Shown: positions 62,749-64,000 of the stretch, piece after piece
Layout of the letters: each line of letters opens with the position of its first letter
How positions within the stretch are numbered: position 1 is the stretch's first letter
Source: CAZBSE01 sp964578625
GTDB lineage: Bacteria; Actinomycetota; Humimicrobiia; Humimicrobiales; Humimicrobiaceae
DNA length: 64,000 nucleotides
Assembly (NCBI GenBank): GCA_964578625.1
Contig: CAZODQ010000001.1
Location: 124,001 to 188,000, forward strand
Direction of reading: 5' to 3'
Notes under the pieces: generated by a model
Database searches by the model: none
Told to the model about the DNA's origin: nothing
The model's input: only the letters and a program-made list of their open reading frames with translations
Translations under genes and position numbers: made by a program

Positions 62749-63633
62749 ATGATTTTACTTATTGGAGCAACAGGTTTCTTAGGACCAGTGGTTTTAAAGA
62801 AACTATTGGAGAAAAATTACAGGATCAACTGTCTGCTACGGCCGTCCAGCAGCAGGACTAACCTTCTGGACATTGCAGGGTCAGCAGGGAAAAATATTAA
62901 CTTTAGCACAGGAACACTTGAGAGCGGTGATTCAATACTATCAATCATAAAAAAGGCAAGCAGTATAATCTATATGATCGATTTGAAACATACACATCTT
63001 CTTAAAACATTTTTAGAGACTGTAGCCCGTACCGGGCTCAAAAGGGTCATTTTTATAAGTTCCACTACCATCTTAATCCCCCTTGACAGCACAATAAAGA
63101 GTCAAAAAATAAATTCCGAAAACCTTATAAAAAAATCCGGCCTTGACTATACGATTCTCCGACCTTCTATGATATATGGGTCAAAAGGTGATGCCAATTT
63201 CTCAAAAATGATAGAGTTTGTAAAAAAGAAAGGTTTTTTTATTACTTTTGGAAGCGGAAATAACCTGATCCAGCCTATCTATATAGAGGATGTGGCAGAC
63301 GCTGTTTTAAGTATTTTAAATAACAAAAAAACTTATAAAAAAACGTATAACATAGCAGGTAAAAATCCCTTAAAATACAATGATATGCTGTATATTGTAA
63401 AAGAAAAACTGAAAAAGCAGTTCAGGGTAATAAAATTTCCCATGAGGCTTTCCAAATTTTTAATTTCCCTTTACGCAGGAATCTCCAGAAATCCCCTATT
63501 GACTGCCGGTCAGATAGAAAGGATGGGAGTAGATAAGAAATACTCATATCAAAAAGCCAGAGCAGATTTTAATTTCTCACCAATGAGTTTTGAAAGCGGC
63601 ATAGAAAAGTTGATAAAGAAACTGGAGACCTGA
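62749..63633 (+). CDS. NAD(P)-binding SDR (atypical epimerase/NmrA-like)
   Basis: 294 residues. LLIGATGFLGPVVLKKLLE near 3 (the GxxGxxG dinucleotide site), FISSTTILIPLD near 103, a YGSKGDAN stretch near 144 in place of the usual YxxxK, and YIEDVADAVLSI near 182. The missing clear Tyr-x-x-x-Lys makes it an atypical SDR like complex-I-assembly or flavin-reductase relatives. AAAGGAAAA precedes the ATG. It ends two bases before the convergent sugar transferase stop. Confidence 0.75.
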   Translation: MILLIGATGFLGPVVLKKLLEKNYRINCLLRPSSSRTNLLDIAGSAGKNINFSTGTLESGDSILSIIKKASSIIYMIDLKHTHLLKTFLETVARTGLKRVIFISSTTILIPLDSTIKSQKINSENLIKKSGLDYTILRPSMIYGSKGDANFSKMIEFVKKKGFFITFGSGNNLIQPIYIEDVADAVLSILNNKKTYKKTYNIAGKNPLKYNDMLYIVKEKLKKQFRVIKFPMRLSKFLISLYAGISRNPLLTAGQIERMGVDKKYSYQKARADFNFSPMSFESGIEKLIKKLET

Positions 63634-63635
63634 TA

Positions 63636-64000
63636 TTAATTTGCGCCCCTACCGGTAATCACTGCTTTCACTGTAACCAAAAATATCTTTATATCAAGCA
63701 GCAGTGAAGTGTCTTTAATATACAGCTGATCATACATGACTTTATCGCGTATCGACAGTGCATCTCTCCCGCTTATCTGAGCAAGTCCGGTTACCCCCGG
63801 TCTGACCCTGTCCACACTTTTTTCCTTCCTCATTTTTATAAGCAGTTCCTGATTATATAATGCCGGCCTGGGGCCTACAAAACTTAATTCCCCCTTTAAT
63901 ATATTTATAAGCTGGGGAATTTCATCTATACTTAATCTCCTCAAGAACGTTCCGACCCTGGTATTCAGAGCATTCTGGTTTTTTAGCCTGTCGGTAGGTA
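63636..64000 (-). CDS. undecaprenyl-phosphate sugar-phosphate transferase, C-terminal part (5' end outside window)
   Basis: C-terminal domain of the initiating transferase family (WbaP/WcaJ/PglC type): TFLRRLSIDEIPQL, the SFVGPRPALY motif and RPGVTGLAQISGRD, ending in the lateral membrane segment. The frame is open to the window edge (the residues upstream read PTDRLKNQNALNTRVG), so the N-terminus is missing here. It puts the first sugar phosphate on the lipid carrier and is thus the likely start of the pathway encoded in this window. Confidence 0.9.
   Translation of the reverse strand, partial: PTDRLKNQNALNTRVGTFLRRLSIDEIPQLINILKGELSFVGPRPALYNQELLIKMRKEKSVDRVRPGVTGLAQISGRDALSIRDKVMYDQLYIKDTSLLLDIKIFLVTVKAVITGRGAN

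Noticed and set aside
1..64000. CRISPR arrays, tRNA, rRNA or intact insertion sequences
   Set aside because: I looked for regularly spaced repeats, transposase motifs and tRNA-like arms and found none.

Overview
This is a 64 kb stretch of a low-G+C bacterial chromosome given over almost entirely to cell-surface glycan assembly. I read it as one or more overlapping loci for an exported, heavily modified polysaccharide. The organism cannot be placed from this sequence alone. ADP-heptose-type genes, a Wzm/Wzt exporter and an O-antigen-ligase-like protein fit a cell envelope with an LPS-like or S-layer-like glycan. Two GerMN-domain proteins and a PKD/glucosaminidase amidase are of types also common in Firmicutes-like and several uncultivated lineages. 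TTG and GTG starts are frequent, and Shine-Dalgarno-like sites precede many but not all genes. No tRNA, rRNA, CRISPR array or intact insertion sequence was seen.

Layout. (1) 0-4.3 kb, plus strand: methyltransferase (cut by the window edge), radical SAM/SPASM enzyme, AAC(3)-family acetyltransferase, three-domain sugar C-methyltransferase-like protein and a GT2. (2) 4.6-11.8 kb: heptose block with radical SAM/SPASM, gmhA, a domain-swapped hldE, gmhB, a polyprenyl-phosphate glycosyltransferase and a split transketolase that could supply sedoheptulose-7-phosphate; a plus-strand flippase-like membrane protein sits in the middle. (3) 11.8-25 kb: methyltransferases, an SDR, GT-C, GT23-like, GT8-like, GT4 and GT2 enzymes, and a plus-strand lipid-linked-sugar cassette (DUF2723-like, DPM1-like, GT87-like). 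(4) 25-39.9 kb, minus strand, tightly packed: a Wzm/Wzt ABC exporter whose ATPase has a C-terminal glycan-binding domain, then a B12-radical SAM enzyme, HAD phosphatase, CBS-dehydrogenase fusion, Nudix-like protein, TylF-like methyltransferase, NeuB-like synthase, CmoA-like methyltransferase, another methyltransferase, CMP-ulosonate synthetase, a further methyltransferase fused to a relict linker, and a two-domain GT2/capsule-synthase-like glycosyltransferase. (5) 40-48.2 kb: ligase/polymerase, GT4, Wzz-like protein, a CsbB/YfhO-like pair and GDP-fucose synthase. (6) 48.6-64 kb, visibly richer in G+C: secreted peptidoglycan hydrolase with internal repeats, GerMN proteins, a surface Ig-like protein, common nucleotide-sugar genes (rmlB, rmlC, ugd, galE-like), GT4, a metallophosphoesterase, a VapBC-type toxin-antitoxin pair, an SDR, and the C-terminal part of the initiating sugar-phosphate transferase.

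Most interesting reading: region 4 looks like a system that makes an unusual CMP-activated ulosonic acid, modifies it by radical chemistry and several methylations, transfers it with a KpsC-like domain, and exports the chain through a Wzt that may recognise this cap. The duplicated linker and deletion scar at 26.6-28.7 kb show that the glycosyltransferase modules here have been recombining.
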